A DNA stretch of 64,000 bases from Dipetalonema caudispina (GCA_013365325.1 JABVXV010000160.1:62001-126000), one strand, 5' to 3'; positions 1 through 13,436 are shown, counted from the first letter of the stretch. A program made the numbers and translations. Notes: generated from the sequence alone by a model not told the origin.

Positions 1-29
1 CAATTCCAGTTTTAATCGTTAATTTGAAG

Positions 30-2625
30 ATTCGATTATGGCGTAAAAATCGCGGATCAAAATATTATGAATGGCAGGATGGCAAACAACGTTGTCAAGG
101 AGTTGATTTAAATCGAAATTTTGCCTTTCATTTTGGTGGTAATACTTTCGTAAAATCTCATTTATATTTATATATATGTATTTGCAGTAAACATCTTTAA
201 TGAAAAAAGTAACTACCATAGTACTGATAACTTTTTATTGTTTTATATTAATTACATTTCATATGCATATATATATATATATATATATACGTTTGCGTAT
301 TTGTAGTAGAACAGGATAGCAAATTTAAGGATTACAAATTTAAATTTAGGATTTAAAGTTTTTGATGAAAAAACTGTTTGCACATGGACAAAATTACAGT
401 TTAATTACATAATAAAATATTTAGAGAGATCTAAAGATGATTTAAAAAACGACGAAGCACTTGCAGATGAGAAATAACTGATTTCAAATTTTGCTGATAT
501 TCAAATTTAGGAGCAGTTTAAAAGTATTTGCAAATTTTTCTTCTAATGGAAAAAAGTAATTTAAGTTAAGACGCTGAAATTATTGCAAAGTATTCTAATA
601 TTATATTGAAATATGGACAAAATTCTTGCATCGTGAAGCTTAATTAATTACTAATACTTGCGGAAACAGGGAAATGTCAAAATAATCTCATGAAAATAAA
701 TATTTCTGAATTTTCTAATTAAGCAGTTTTTTTTTTCGAAAAATCAATTGCATTATAGTTAAACAACTGTAATCATTGTTGCTTGAATCTTCTAACTCAT
801 TTTCTACTTTTGTTTTAAGCATCATTTTCGATTACACATTTTTTTATTTATCAGCCATTTAATTTAAATTAAATTTCGAAAAATCAATTGCGTTATAGTT
901 AAACAACTGTAATTATGTTAATAAACATTAATAGCATATTTTATCAATTTCAAATTTATTTCTGTTAGATGAGAGAAGAAACGCGGAAGAAATCTTTTCC
1001 TTTTTTTTTCTTTCAGAAATCTTCGTGGTCTATAATTTTGTTTTTTATATGCTCAATTAGTTGGAAATATTTTCAGAATCCGGTTCCAGTTTTTCACCAT
1101 GTTCGAATATTTATAGTGGCAAGCACGCATTTAGCGAACCAGAAACAAAGCTAATCTTTTTCATTTTTTAAAATTTTTAGGCACTTCATTTTTTTTTTGC
1201 TGAGCATATAAGCTGTTGGACTTGTGGAAAAGGGATTTATTGATCTTTAGGCTTTTTTAGCTTTAAATTTGTGAAATAAGTATGCATAATTCGCAGAAAT
1301 TATAGGGATAGAACATTCTCCTTCCTTAAATCATCGCTATGTTGCAATATTTCGACATTTGTAAAATTCATGAAAGTGAAAAATTTTTTAAATGACTTTT
1401 AAAAATTTCCTATTCCCTCTTTTTCTTTTCATCTAAAAGTTAAATTGTGAAGTAAAAATTAGGATGTCCACTCTCCATTGTCTTACTAAAAAATATCTCT
1501 TATAGGGCCGTACGTGACGCCATATTACCACTACGTGAACAGATAAAAGCATATATAACATTACATACTTATTCGCAACTTTGGATTTATCCGTATTCAC
1601 ATGTGAAAAATGCATATTCGTCTGATATTAATGATTTAGTAAGTATTAAATGTCCTCTAAATTTGAAAAAAAAAAAAACTTCAATCACAAAAAAATATAC
1701 AAAAAAAAAAAATAATTTCAGAAAGCAGTTGCAAAAGAAGCTGTAAATTCATTAATGAAATTGTATGGAACAAAATATGAATATGGTACCGGGCCTGAAG
1801 TTATATGTAAGTAATTCACTTTTTAAACTGATAACATCAATACTCTAAAAATATTACAAGCGAAAAAAAAAATCATAGATTAATGAATGTTGTAAAATAT
1901 GAATAGGAAAATTAATGAAAATATGCTGTAAAACATATAAACCAAACAATTAATAAAAGGATTTTAGAATTTTAAGTAAAAATAAACAATAAGATATCAT
2001 TATTAAAATATATGAAGACTTATATAAAATTTTTGGATACTGTTGACATTATTCTCTATTCTATTGACATAGTTGGTAATTAAATTGATTACTTTGTAGA
2101 TAAAAATAGAAATTGCAGAATTAGGGAAAAAAAAGGGGAGAGCTCAAATTTAAAATTTAATTTTTAATTTTATAGATGCTTTTTCTGGTGGATCATCTGA
2201 TTGGGTTAAGCAATCAACAAATGTTAAATACTCGTATACAATTGAACTACGCCCTTCGAAATCATGTCTATTTATACTTTCATCCTTTTTGCTATTCTTC
2301 AAAATAAAAGAAAGTGAATTAAAGAATTGAAATTCTAAAAGTTATAGGTGAAAAAATTAAAAGTAAGCAATTTATAAAATCTAAAATTTAGTATTTGTGA
2401 AACCAATAAATTTCTATTCAGCTTATTAAAACTGATTTAAATATGAAATTTTTATTTATAGCAGTGAACGGTTTTATTTTGGATAAAAGAGAGCTTATAC
2501 CAATTGGTAGAGAGACATTTGAAGGTATCAAAGTGGTTATTGATAAAGTTATTGCAGAAGATAAGCAAAAACGTGGTACGCTTACTGATGCTAACAATTT
2601 CAATATTTCAAATAATATTATCTAA
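30..2625 (+). CDS. M14 zinc carboxypeptidase, 5'-truncated by window edge
   Basis: Peptidase family M14A (carboxypeptidase A/B-like); such enzymes remove C-terminal residues using one zinc ion. Visible exons are 30-138, 1077-1149, 1506-1638, 1722-1806, 2176-2265 and 2465-2625, giving 216 codons of the C-terminal part plus stop TAA. Seen motifs in order: RLWRKNR and GVDLNRNF (substrate-binding Arg, Asn-Arg), TLHTYSQLW (third zinc ligand His), EVIYAFSGG (catalytic-site Tyr) and IELR (catalytic Glu). The HxxE zinc motif and propeptide would lie off the left edge. Every intron phase equals that of the complete paralogue at 16298-24201. It ends about 23 residues after the M14 fold with no ShKT domain. 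Oddities: the exon ending at 1149 is followed by GC (GCTAAT) instead of GT, and the donor after 2265 is weak (GTCTAT). It could be a functional paralogue or an early pseudogene, but no frameshift or internal stop is seen. Confidence 0.85.
267..289. repeat. AT dinucleotide microsatellite
   Basis: Short uninterrupted run of AT units in the first visible intron of the partial carboxypeptidase gene. Confidence 0.8.
734..913. repeat. 40-bp direct repeat pair inside a carboxypeptidase intron
   Basis: A 40-bp segment starting TTTCGAAAAATCAATTGC and ending CAACTGTAAT occurs at 734-773 and again at 874-913, exactly 140 bp apart, with one A/G difference. Both lie in the intron 139-1076. Low divergence suggests a recent local duplication. 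Confidence 0.8.
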
Positions 2626-2667
2626 TATTTAAATAATTCGAAAAATAAGTTTAGATAAGAAAAGCTA

Positions 2668-2686
2668 AATAAATGCAGTCAATAAA
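2668..2686 (+). promoter_or_regulatory. Candidate polyadenylation signals of the partial carboxypeptidase
   Basis: Two AATAAA hexamers, at 2668-2673 and 2681-2686, begin 43 and 56 nt after the stop codon, a normal distance for a nematode 3' UTR. This supports 2625 as the true end of the coding region rather than an exon running on to a missing domain. Confidence 0.5.
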
Positions 2687-5600
2687 TAATCGAATATTAA
2701 TCAAAAATAAGAATAAACCAAAGAGCATGCGTGTTTTATCCAATATTTAAATGCTTAAGAGCTGAGGTATATATTTAAATAGCTAATAAAATATTAATTA
2801 AGAATAAGAATAAAATAGGGAAACATGAATATTATGCAATATAAAATTTTTTCTTCAACTTTCAACTAAACCAATTACTAATGGATAAGATAAAGTTCAT
2901 GAATTTTTACTTCACTTGATTATATTATTCTTCGCACAATGATAATTGCTAAAAAAAATTATTTCCTAACTTCTAATTCTACCTTTTTTCCTCTTCTGTT
3001 AAAATGACGAAATAAATGGTAGGAACAAATAAGAAGAAAATGGAACTAATAATTGTATTTGGATCAAAATACTTAAAATATTCAAACATTTCTGTTGTTC
3101 ATGCAAAAAATTTTAGTTTTTAAGAAATTAAAATGCTACGATAAGAAGGAAAAATGACGGTAAAATATTTTTTCGGAATATTAGCAATACAAGTCGTATT
3201 CTGAATAAATCAAGAGAGAAAAAAATTTTATAGCATGCAAAAATTCGCCAGCATTTGCAAAAATATAGCATATGGGAGCATGTTCATTTTATTAAAATTT
3301 GTTCAAATTCAAGTAAATAAATGAGTAATTAAACTTTTTGAAATATTTTTTAATGATGAGACATCATGTCATATTTTATTAGCGTCATGTTATGATTCAA
3401 TGATAAATTAATCTGAGAGCTTTACAATTTTTGAAGGATTCGTCTTAATGTTATTTCAAAAATTTGCAGAAACATGATCAGGCAACGAGTACTTCCGCAA
3501 CATAGGGTAACTCTTTCATTATTATATATTAATTAAGAATCGAACTGGTAAATAATAATTATTTCATACTATTTCATTATTTGTTCGATCCATATGGAGT
3601 GATTATTTTACTGCAATTACTGTATTCATTTTGATAAGATGTGATAATTTTCGACCATTCTTTTTGCTTTATATTTATAATAACGCAAAATATAAATGTA
3701 AATTAGCAGAAATCTCAGCAGTTCAAACTTCTTAAAATAATTACATTTTCAAAATTTTCATCATCTGTTGTGGTTAGGGTTACGGTAAGTAAGGTATACT
3801 ATTACTGTATTCGTGCTGGATTTGTTTTATAAAGTTTCCGTTCTTTCAGGACAGATATTTACAGTTCAGTTTAATAACTTCCGAATTGTATATGCGAAAT
3901 CATTTTCTATTCTTATATACATTATATTTTTTTATATTATATTTTTTACATTATAATTTTTTTGTGTTATATTTTTAAAGTTACCAAGTAATTGCTATCA
4001 GTTTTGCTCAAATTACTATTCACAATATGTAATTTTCATGATAATTTTGCATTTGCAAAACGAAACTTTGGAAAAAAGAAATTTTAAATTATTAACGTAT
4101 TTGATTGATGAATAATTTGCCTGCGAGAAAAGCTGAACAATAGGATTTATGAATTTCGATAATGTATTAATCTATGAAATGCATGATATTCTCCCCTAAT
4201 TGATTTTGTCTTACTGCCTATCAGTATGAAATACATAAATACTTATCACTTAATATTATCAATGATATTGTTAGTTTACAGAATTATGTAAATAAATTAT
4301 TTCCATTGATGTATTATTTTTTTAATAAAAACCTTAATTCCATTTTTTTTTTTAAATCTCAAAAATACCACTAGGGTAAATAATGTAAATAATTTCAACA
4401 AAAACACCAATTTTTCAATTTATTCATTAATATTATATTATCCCTTTACGAATATTCTCTTTCTACCTGTCTGTCAATTTTTCTTCAATTCTCCCTCTCT
4501 CCCACACCTTTCCTGTTTAAATTGAACATATATTTTGGTATTTAGATATTGTTTAACTATTTTCATGCATCATATGCATGGTATCCTTAGATATTTCCAC
4601 TATTTGCATTTCAAAATTTTTTTAAAAAGTCCTATATTTAAAAGAAAAATGTGGAAATTTTTGATAAGGCAATTAACGATGCATATTGTTTTGATATTTA
4701 AAAGGAAAAATAAGAAGCAGTTATTATTATTTTTTTATTTTAATTATGGCTTGCTAATTGTGAAAAGCAAACAAAAGGTTACAGACAGGATAGGATAAAG
4801 AGAGTGGAAGGTTTTCTTTTTTGCAATAATTACTTTTAAAAATTGTTAATCATTAAGGGAGAAAAATAAAAATTCTTTTTTTCTGCCACTAATTGCTTTT
4901 AAAAATTTTTAACTAAAACATAATCGTGAAAAAATGTCTAAGAGAGATGGCCAAAGAAACAGTATCAGTAAATTAATTAATTTGAAGAGGTATTAGCTAA
5001 AATATAAGCATGAATAGAAACAATAAGATGTAAGAGTGATAGATGAGTATTTAATAAAAATGAATAATTATATTACAATGGTCGAAATGTTGAAAACTTC
5101 AACGAAGACAGTGTAACAATTTGTGCCATAGAAAAAACCCATCCACTATTTTGTTTGAAATTTTGACAGTTTAAACAAAAATGTTTCAAAGTACTGTTTT
5201 AATTTTTTCAAGTTAAAATTTTTTGTGCACCCTGCATTTATTATTAAACTATTAGACAGTATTGCATATTTTTATTTTTAACTTTTTTACTTCTCCTATT
5301 TTCATCCATTGTATGCCTGGGAAGGATTTTTCATTTATTTTAAAACTTATAAAAAGAAGAAAGTGGTCATTTTTGTTCGAAAAAAACTGAAGATTTTCAT
5401 TCAACAAAAAAACTACAAAAATTGGTTTTTTCGAAATATTTTGTAAAAAATCTAACTTTTTTCCTATTTAGTTTTAAAATAAAGTGCGAACCACTGAAAT
5501 TGACATGAATTTTACATAACGTATACTTGCGCAGTTAAAATTGGGTGATACGAATTACAGCTATTAAATTGCCTGGAAGTAAAACAGAATTTTCAAATAT

Positions 5601-8600
5601 TATAGAAGTTGAGGAAGGAAAATTTGATATTTTATTCCGACCTCCTACTTTCCTTAATTTCAAGAAACATCTCAGTAGAAGTTGTGAAATTTTTCATTGG
5701 AAGTTTGAAAAAAATTCAAGTTTGATTGTGGGCATAGCTAACGCTATTATTATTTCTTTAACTTCTCATCAGCTTGTTGATAGTTTGGTTATTTCGAAAT
5801 TTCCCATTAAAAATTTCGAATCAGACTATTCGATAAAAACCAGTCTTTAAGTTAACAAAGAGTTTATTTAATAGGTTTCATATATTGATGATAATCTATA
5901 AACGAGACTAAAATTATCATTTCATCATTTGCTATTGGTTGTTAGAGTGTTTAATAAATCGATAAATTTAAAAATTTTATACGTATTATTCGAATTTTGT
6001 TGTTTATTCGAAGCTCTTTCTTCTTTCACTAATTGATCACACCAAAATTCTAAAAATTCACCACTAAAATTATTAGAATTTGAATTCGAAATGAAATTAA
6101 AGGTTCTCAAATGCAAATTAAATAATATTTAGCCGTAGCATATAAAGTAGAACTAGGATAAACTTCAAAGTTCAAATAATGCACATGAAATTTTGATAAG
6201 AAATATGTAGGATGAATTTACCATTGCCTTTGTTGCTCATAAATTTTAGAAAATGATTTATTTGAATCTTTTTGCAGTAGATTTTACTTATCTCCTTTCG
6301 AAATTTTATGTGTATTAAACTTTGAAGTTTATTCGAAATTATTTCATTTTTCCCTATTTCTTCTGCATTTCTTGTCAGTGCCATTTATCAACTTATTATT
6401 TGATACCACTTATGATAAAATTTTTACCTACTTTGCCAGATAAATATTTTTAGCTTATTATAATCAGTATATTCATTTGCTTACTTCATATTCATTTAAT
6501 TCTCATTACAATAAAACAATTAAACCAATTGTTCATTATTTTTGAATATAAAATGTTCAGCTAATTAATAACACTATCATAATTTTACTAATATATAAGT
6601 GAAAATTTACCATTTGTTTTTTTTGATTATTTATTTTATGATAGCTATCAATGAAAATACAACTTTTCATTTGAAATAGTACAAGTAAAAATTACCAATA
6701 AAATTAATTCTATTCAAATACCATTCATTCTTCAAGTTGTTTGCTTGCTTGCATAAAAAGAATGAGAGAAATGATTTTAATCTGATCTATCGAATAATTT
6801 AAATCCTTGCTATTCTTTTAAAAACAAAACTGGAATGGCAAGAATTTTGAATTTAAAAAAAATAAAACAAAAACAGTAAACCAATCAACAAATTAACAAA
6901 AATAAATTAGCTTACATAAATATATTTTGTGTTGAATTGAATTAATCATTAATTAAAGTGCTCGAATTAAATATTAAATAGTCTTTTGCTCATCACAACT
7001 AATAATAATTATCATATTAATTCATTTTCACAACAAGCATTGCTCATTATTTTTTTCTTATAAAATCAATATTTAATTTATAACATGTCATTTCAATGTT
7101 CATCAAATGTTTCGTCACAGTCATCAATAATAATTGCATAATTTATCATTTTATGTTGTGCATCATTTTACTTTTTCTTTCTTCAAACAACGAAATTTAG
7201 AGTTGGAAAAATAAATCTTCCAAAAAAAAGTTGAATTAAATTAAGTATAAATGTCCCGGAAAGATTTGAGACAAGAAAATTAGCGGCAAACATTTCTGAA
7301 AATTTTTGTTTTCTTTTCGAATATAATTTCAAATTGATAATTGTAGGAATTGAATATTGAGTAATACGTGCTGTATGAAGTTTCCTCAATTTATTGTAAC
7401 ATTTGGTAAAAATTTCTTAAAATGGAAAAAAGAAATGAGGATGAAAAAGAAAAACGATAGGTATAAGCGTAATTGACGCATAATACGAAATTTGTAAATT
7501 CATATTAAATTACAAGTATTACTTTAAACTTTCTTTTACTAAAGAAATACCATTATCTTGCTCATCTTTCACTCTTATAATTTATTTAATTTGGTTGGAA
7601 TTCATCAATCTTCCATACTTTCGAAATGAATGAATCATTACTTAATTATCAATTACTCAATGATAATATGTTACTTAATCTCAGCTTTTTCAGTTAGCTA
7701 ATACACTTGTACTGTTCCGAAAAAAATATTCTTTGAATAAATAAATAACAAGTAATTATCATAATAGTTGTTCTTCTTGATAATTTCGATGAGAAAGAAA
7801 AAATATTTTATTTTTTAAGAACGATACAAATGTGTTAGCTAAATTAAAGTACTGAAAATAATATGTTACGTTTAGATAATTAATAAGTAATTGCGACAAT
7901 AATTTTTCTTTTTTCCTGTTTTTATTAAACTGAAGCGGATTAATGAATTGATTTAAATGCAGTTGAAAGATTTGCCAAATATTTATAAAGTTTTATCTTT
8001 CCATAATATTCCAGACAATTGTTAACTAGATTTGGCTACTAATTAATAGTATCAATATAGCAAAGAATTGTTTCCAAATCATTCTTAACGATATACAGCT
8101 ATTTTTAATGAGTTAATATTAATTTACGTTATTTTTAGCAAAAATTTCAACTAACCAATCAACGATTTCAGTATGACAGCTATATCATACATTTGGCTTG
8201 ATTTTTATATATTATATGTAATGGAATTGTATATGATCATATGTAAACTATATGTTGTTATTGTATTAGATCACAAATAAAAATCCATTTGTAAGTGATA
8301 CTACTGTATCATGTGATATCATTCGTTAATGTTCATAATGTATCATTAACAAATGGTGAAGGATATTTTATCTGAAATCTTACCGAAAGGCATTTTCGCA
8401 ATTTTTAACTCTTCTTATTTGTAACTTTGAACTTTCCTTTTAAATATTGACGAAGATTACTTCCATCTTTTTGAATTTTCCATTTAAAATGATAATTTTT
8501 CCAAATGATAGATATTCCAATACAAATGAAGGAAAATGTTCTAATTTGTCATCCTATCTGAATGACAAATTCAATTTTTCTCTTAACTTTCATCTTTTAT

Positions 8601-8950
8601 CTTTTATCATATTACTCTTTGAATAATACACTGTAATTTTTAATATATAACCTATGAAATTTAGCAATACTAATATTTTATTTCTGCCTGAAAAATTCTA
8701 AACATATCACTAAAATTTCTGAATTTACCATACATAGTGATAAAGTGATAAAGATTGAAATTTTAAAACATCATCAGTAATGATCGATAATTTGAAATTT
8801 GATCTAAGTTTAATTAAAATGGCTAATTTTTTTGACGAAATGTAGGAAGAAATCAATATATTATATATTACGGAATGATATTTATAAATGAAAGAAAAAG
8901 GACAATTATGTGTCATTTTATTGCTATAAGCAACAGAAATTCTTCACATA
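2687..8950. other. Intergenic, no gene recognised
   Basis: Strongly AT-rich sequence with frequent stops in all frames. One 104-codon open stretch lies at 5539-5850 and is listed separately. I see no RNA gene, transposon ORF or ShKT-like exon that could extend the upstream carboxypeptidase. Confidence 0.55.
5539..5850 (+). other. Unexplained open reading frame, doubtful
   Basis: Open frame of about 100 codons with no ATG at its start (first candidate start is GTG at 5545). Its composition is less repetitive than neighbouring random frames, with a mix of charged and hydrophobic residues and stretches such as IIEVEEGKFDILFRPP. I do not recognise a family. No convincing acceptor or donor joins it to other exons. 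It could be chance, a decayed exon or one exon of an unseen gene. Confidence 0.15.
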
Positions 8951-9103
8951 TCATCATTGTCATTATTAACACTTGAAAGATTTTATATGCATTGTTATTA
9001 TCATCATCGTTATCATCAATGCTTGAAAAATTCCACACATACCACTATTATCATTGTTATCATCATTATTATTTGAACGATTTTATGCATAACATTATTA
9101 TCA
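8951..9103. repeat. 50-bp minisatellite, three copies
   Basis: Three consecutive units of exactly 50 bp (8951-9000, 9001-9050, 9051-9100), then a few bases of a fourth. Each starts TCAT and carries a conserved core of CTTGAA or TTTGAA before ending in TATTA. Copies diverge by substitution only; I see no indels. Confidence 0.75.
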
Positions 9104-9496
9104 TTTTTATGTCTTTATTTCAAACTTGTCATTATTCATATCTAACTTAGAAATTATTATTCATTTTTTTTTCAAATATTTCGTAAAATCATAAACTTAA
9201 TTAGGTTTTATTAGGAATGCGATAATAAGAATAATTCATAATTTTAATTTAAATGTTCATTAAATAAAATTATTAATGTCATGAAATAAAAACTTGTCTG
9301 ATGAAGACCTTAACTTATTTAATAAATTTTGTATGAATTACTTGATTAATGCCAGTTCATAATATACATTGTTTATAACCAAGAAGTTTGAAATTGTTAA
9401 TCAATCGGATAATAAACTATTCATTGACATTTTTTCAGTCTTATTTATTAAAACAAATATTTTAAATTTGGCATTTCACTATTTCGATAAAAACAC

Positions 9497-9559
9497 AATG
9501 AATGAATGAATGAAATGAATAAATGAATGAATGGATGAATGAAATGAATAAATGAATGG
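9497..9559. repeat. AATG tetranucleotide repeat, imperfect
   Basis: Tandem AATG units with a few AAATGAAT interruptions; the interrupted block appears twice, so the array has itself been partly duplicated. Confidence 0.8.
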
Positions 9560-12466
9560 TAATAGGAAGGAGAAAAAAGAAAGTGGACAAAAGGAAGGAA
9601 TAGCATATATTTGAAAACAAATGGAATATATTATCATATTTGGTTATACTAACTTAATTTTGAATTCTGGGCAAAAAATTTAGATTATTTTGTTTTCTTA
9701 ACATTTGAATTTTGTTCGAAAAATTGATATCTTCCGTTTGTTCTTATAGCTTGAAAATTCTAAGTTAAAAATTTAATATTTTGTCCAAAAACTAAAATTC
9801 TTTTTTTTCTTTTCCTTGCGGTGAATGAACTGATTGTTTTGTTGGAAAGCATTGACATCGCTTATTTTTTTTATTGATTATGGTGAAATTTTCGTGTTAC
9901 CAAACAAATTACTGCGCTAAAAAATTATTTTCTCCATCTATCACTTTTTTCGTCTCTTTGCATCTTATGGTTGCATATAAAATCTTCGTCTAATTTTATA
10001 TTCAGTTCAATGACACATGAAAAATACAATTTTTGTCAATGAAACAATAAAATATTATTATGATATGCAAAAAAAAAAGATTAAAAAATATAAAGTATTG
10101 AGATTCGAAATCAAATATAAAGTGTAAAATGCATTAAAATATTAGAACTCGAATAAATTAGGAAGAAATATAAAATGGTAACAAAAAATATAACAAAAAA
10201 ATAAACAATGAAATATAAAATGTAAAATGTGAAGAACAATAAAATATGAAATACAATGAAACATATTAGCAGCAGTTCATGTTCAGTTGTTAGAATGAAA
10301 CGAAAATAAGAATTAAGAATAATTTTACTCCGACGAGTACTTTTGTTTTGGATAATACTTTGAATATTTCCAAGAAATTATATCTCTTATAAAAATTTCT
10401 TCTCTATTTCATTTGAATTTTCAAAAGAAAGCTGTCAAAGTTAAAACAAAGTCTTATGCCGGAAATGTTAAAAGACTAAGAAAAAGCTTAGTTTGTAGAA
10501 ATTCAATCAGATCTAAAACTTATTATCAGTAAAGCATTCCATTTGATGACGAAATTTTTATCCCTAAAATTATCATCTATAACTAAAAATTTCATCTTTA
10601 ATCAAATTCCGATAATCATCAACGCACTTCAATAACGTCGATTCTATACGTATATGTTCCGATTACAATTTATTGCATGTAATATTTTTATCGGAGCAAA
10701 TTAGCTAAAAGGTTAGTCGCAACATTTCGAAATTAATCTTTTTTAAAAAAATTATGCTGCTAAGAACGGATGGAATCAAAAAACTTCGTCCGGATCTTCT
10801 AGAAGAAAATATCTCGATACCATCTCGTCCTTATTTAATATTTTTTCTTCCTTCTCTCATCTTCTTTTTGGTATTTTCACATTAATTAAAGTTAATTTTA
10901 TGATTTAAACTTTGCCTACTTATATTTGAAAATTTTACTAACCTTGCTGAAAAAACATTATAATTTTTTCATCCATTTTCTCGCCTTTATTTCTGCATTA
11001 ATTAAAATCAGTTTTAGAAATTTAAGCGTTGTTTGCATTACCTTTCTGAAAAATGTGTCACAATCCTTTCATTATTTTTCATCTATTCTTTTTCAGAAAA
11101 TTGCATTATCCAATCAGCAAAAAGGAAAAAGGTAACATAATTTTTTCCTGATTATTTTTTCCCTTTCCCTTCTTCGCTTTCCGATATTTTCATATTAATT
11201 AAAATTAATTTTTCTATATAGAAAATAATTACAAGTGTTGATTAGAACGAAATAAAATGAGAGTAGATATTGATTGATCAATTTTATATGAATGCAAATA
11301 AATACCCAAAATATTACTTATAACCGGATTAAAAGATTATATATAAGAACAATGCATGCTTGATTGGGTAACATATATTAATCTTACTGATTTCGTGAAA
11401 TTTTCCATCAAACAAACATTTATTTGTATTTAGGGACATATTTTGAGTGAGTTAATTTTTCATATATCTAATCGAATGAATGCTTATTTTCCAATCAAAT
11501 CTAATAGTTCAATATTAAGTTCATTCGGATTTCAGATTATTTTGATCATTATTCTTTAATTTCTCTATTCTTTATCGTCGTCAACTTATATTAGTACCGT
11601 ACTTAAAATAATGTCTTTTTTTGGTAATATCTTGAAATTTCATTTATATGCAATTAAATAAATGTAATAATTGGGTATAAGATTTTATGAACAAATTTTG
11701 ATAAGTTTTATCACCTCAGCAATGCTTCTTTTCTCACTAATTAGTCTTTTATACAATTCATTTTTGATTTAATTTGTTAGATAAAGAAGAAATAATAATT
11801 AATATTAGTTATCTAAAAGATTAATTCGAAAAGTTCACCTTTGAAATTTGATCTACATAAATTTCATCCTAATAATTTGCTTTATTCTATCACTTAATAT
11901 ATTGTAAATATTTTAATTCCCTTTTTCGTCTTGTAAAATTTAAATCTCTTTTTACAGGTATTTTTCCTATAAAGTAATATTTGCTCATAAATTGTTTAAT
12001 TTATTCTTTATTTATTGTATCTGTTGCTTTTAAACATTTCAAACTCGATAATAAATCATTTTTGCGAAAAATTTCCGAACGGAAATTGGTAAGATCCAAT
12101 TAATCACTAAATTTTTGCTAAGTTATTCTACAGTAAATATTGATGTATTTCAAGAATGCAAAATTGATACTTAACAATTTTACTAGCGAAAAATTCATCA
12201 ATTACTAATTAAGGTGATGATAATGGTAATGGAAGACAAATTTTTACTGTTTGCTTTAAAATAATTTAAGAAATTCCAAAAATTATTAGTTTTGCAGAAT
12301 TTTCTGCACATTTCCTTTGGTATAATGCTTTTCTTCTTTGTTTCAAATTTTAAAATTCAATTTACCAATAATTTTATTTTTACCATCAATTTCAGTTTAA
12401 GATCTTATACAAATGAAATAAATAGAATTTTGCAATATATCTACAAGTCTATGTTAAAAAATTTAT

Positions 12467-12468
<2 letters not shown>
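9560..12468. other. Intergenic, no gene recognised
   Basis: AT-rich sequence with homopolymer runs. The longer frames here, such as one around 10926-11135, are rich in Phe, Leu and Lys as expected from T- and A-rich DNA, with no family motif or splice logic. Confidence 0.5.

Positions 12469-12518
<50 letters not shown>
12469..12518. repeat. AT dinucleotide microsatellite, 25 units
   Basis: Uninterrupted run of about 25 AT units, the longest dinucleotide array in the window. It lies in intergenic sequence; the frame that crosses it codes only Tyr-Ile repeats. Confidence 0.9.
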
Positions 12519-12523
<5 letters not shown>

Positions 12524-13210
12524 TGATGATCTCCAGTTCAATTTCTATTTCTATCCATATGTTTGATTCAATTCCTTGTATTACTGATTTTTCGTCCATC
12601 ACTTTTTTCACCAAACGACTATTGACATTAAAAGTTAGGAAATAAATTTTCTTTCTGCTTTTTTCCGAAACAAGTATCCATTTAAAAATGAAAATTGAAA
12701 TTTAAATGGAACTTTTTGTCCTTCATCCTGTCTTTTTTGGTTAAAATGCTATTTCCGAAATTGATTTTTTTCTGATTTTCTTAGATAATTATACAATCAA
12801 TTCAAGTAAGATTCTTTAATTTTCCTTTTGTTTTGAAAACTAATTGCTTTCCGATGATTGCGATTAAAAGTAGTTTATCAGATTTTTTCGCTTTAATTTT
12901 TTTCTTATATTGCATAAAGATAATATAAGACGAATGGTGGTGTACAACTCATTTGTGAACTGGTTTAATGTGTTTACAGCTATTTCGTTCAAATAAAAAA
13001 AATTGAAGGAAGTGGAAGCCAAAAATTGAAAGTAGAGCAGATATTGAATTTACATCGATAAAGCATCATAACTTTTACGGTTGATTTGAGTATCATATTG
13101 CTTTCTTTCCATATCAAAATGTTTAAATGTTTGAAAACTAAATTGTGAACGAACTAAACAATATTTTTTAATTATAAATCTGAGACTTTCTGTTATTGCT
13201 GCTTTATATC

Positions 13211-13241
13211 ATCGATATCATAAACATTTGATGATATCGAT
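13211..13241. repeat. 11-bp inverted repeat
   Basis: ATCGATATCAT at 13211-13221 is answered by its reverse complement at 13231-13241, with a 9-nt spacer. It lies about 150 bp before the larger hairpin at 13392. Confidence 0.7.
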
Positions 13242-13391
13242 ATTGTAATTTAAGTTTCAATCAATTTCGAATTAAGTTCAGCTAAACTTTGAAACCATAT
13301 TGATCTAATCTTTTCCTTATTTCTCTATGTTTTCTTTGTTAAACTAATTAAAGCAATTTGCATAAAATCAAAAACTAGAATACATTTCATA

Positions 13392-13436
13392 TTCCCTTTA
13401 TTTTCATCTGCATTGAGCAGATGAAAATAAAGGGAA
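13392..13436. repeat. Perfect 20-bp hairpin
   Basis: Left arm TTCCCTTTATTTTCATCTGC at 13392-13411 and its exact reverse complement at 13417-13436, separated by five bases (ATTGA). Twenty pairs without mismatch in intergenic DNA are unusual. It could be a small-RNA hairpin, the remains of a foldback element or a recent palindromic duplication. No host gene was identified around it. Confidence 0.85.

Noticed and set aside
3460..3520. Short extra exon after the partial carboxypeptidase
   Set aside because: A good acceptor (TTTGCAG) exists, but the frame is very short, has no Cys pattern of a ShKT domain, and lies past two polyadenylation signals.
8951..9103. CRISPR array
   Set aside because: The units are contiguous with no unique spacers, and this is a eukaryotic nuclear region; it is a minisatellite.
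12292..12645. 117-codon frame
   Set aside because: It crosses the 25-unit AT array, which yields Tyr-Ile repeats. Open length comes from the repeat, not from coding.
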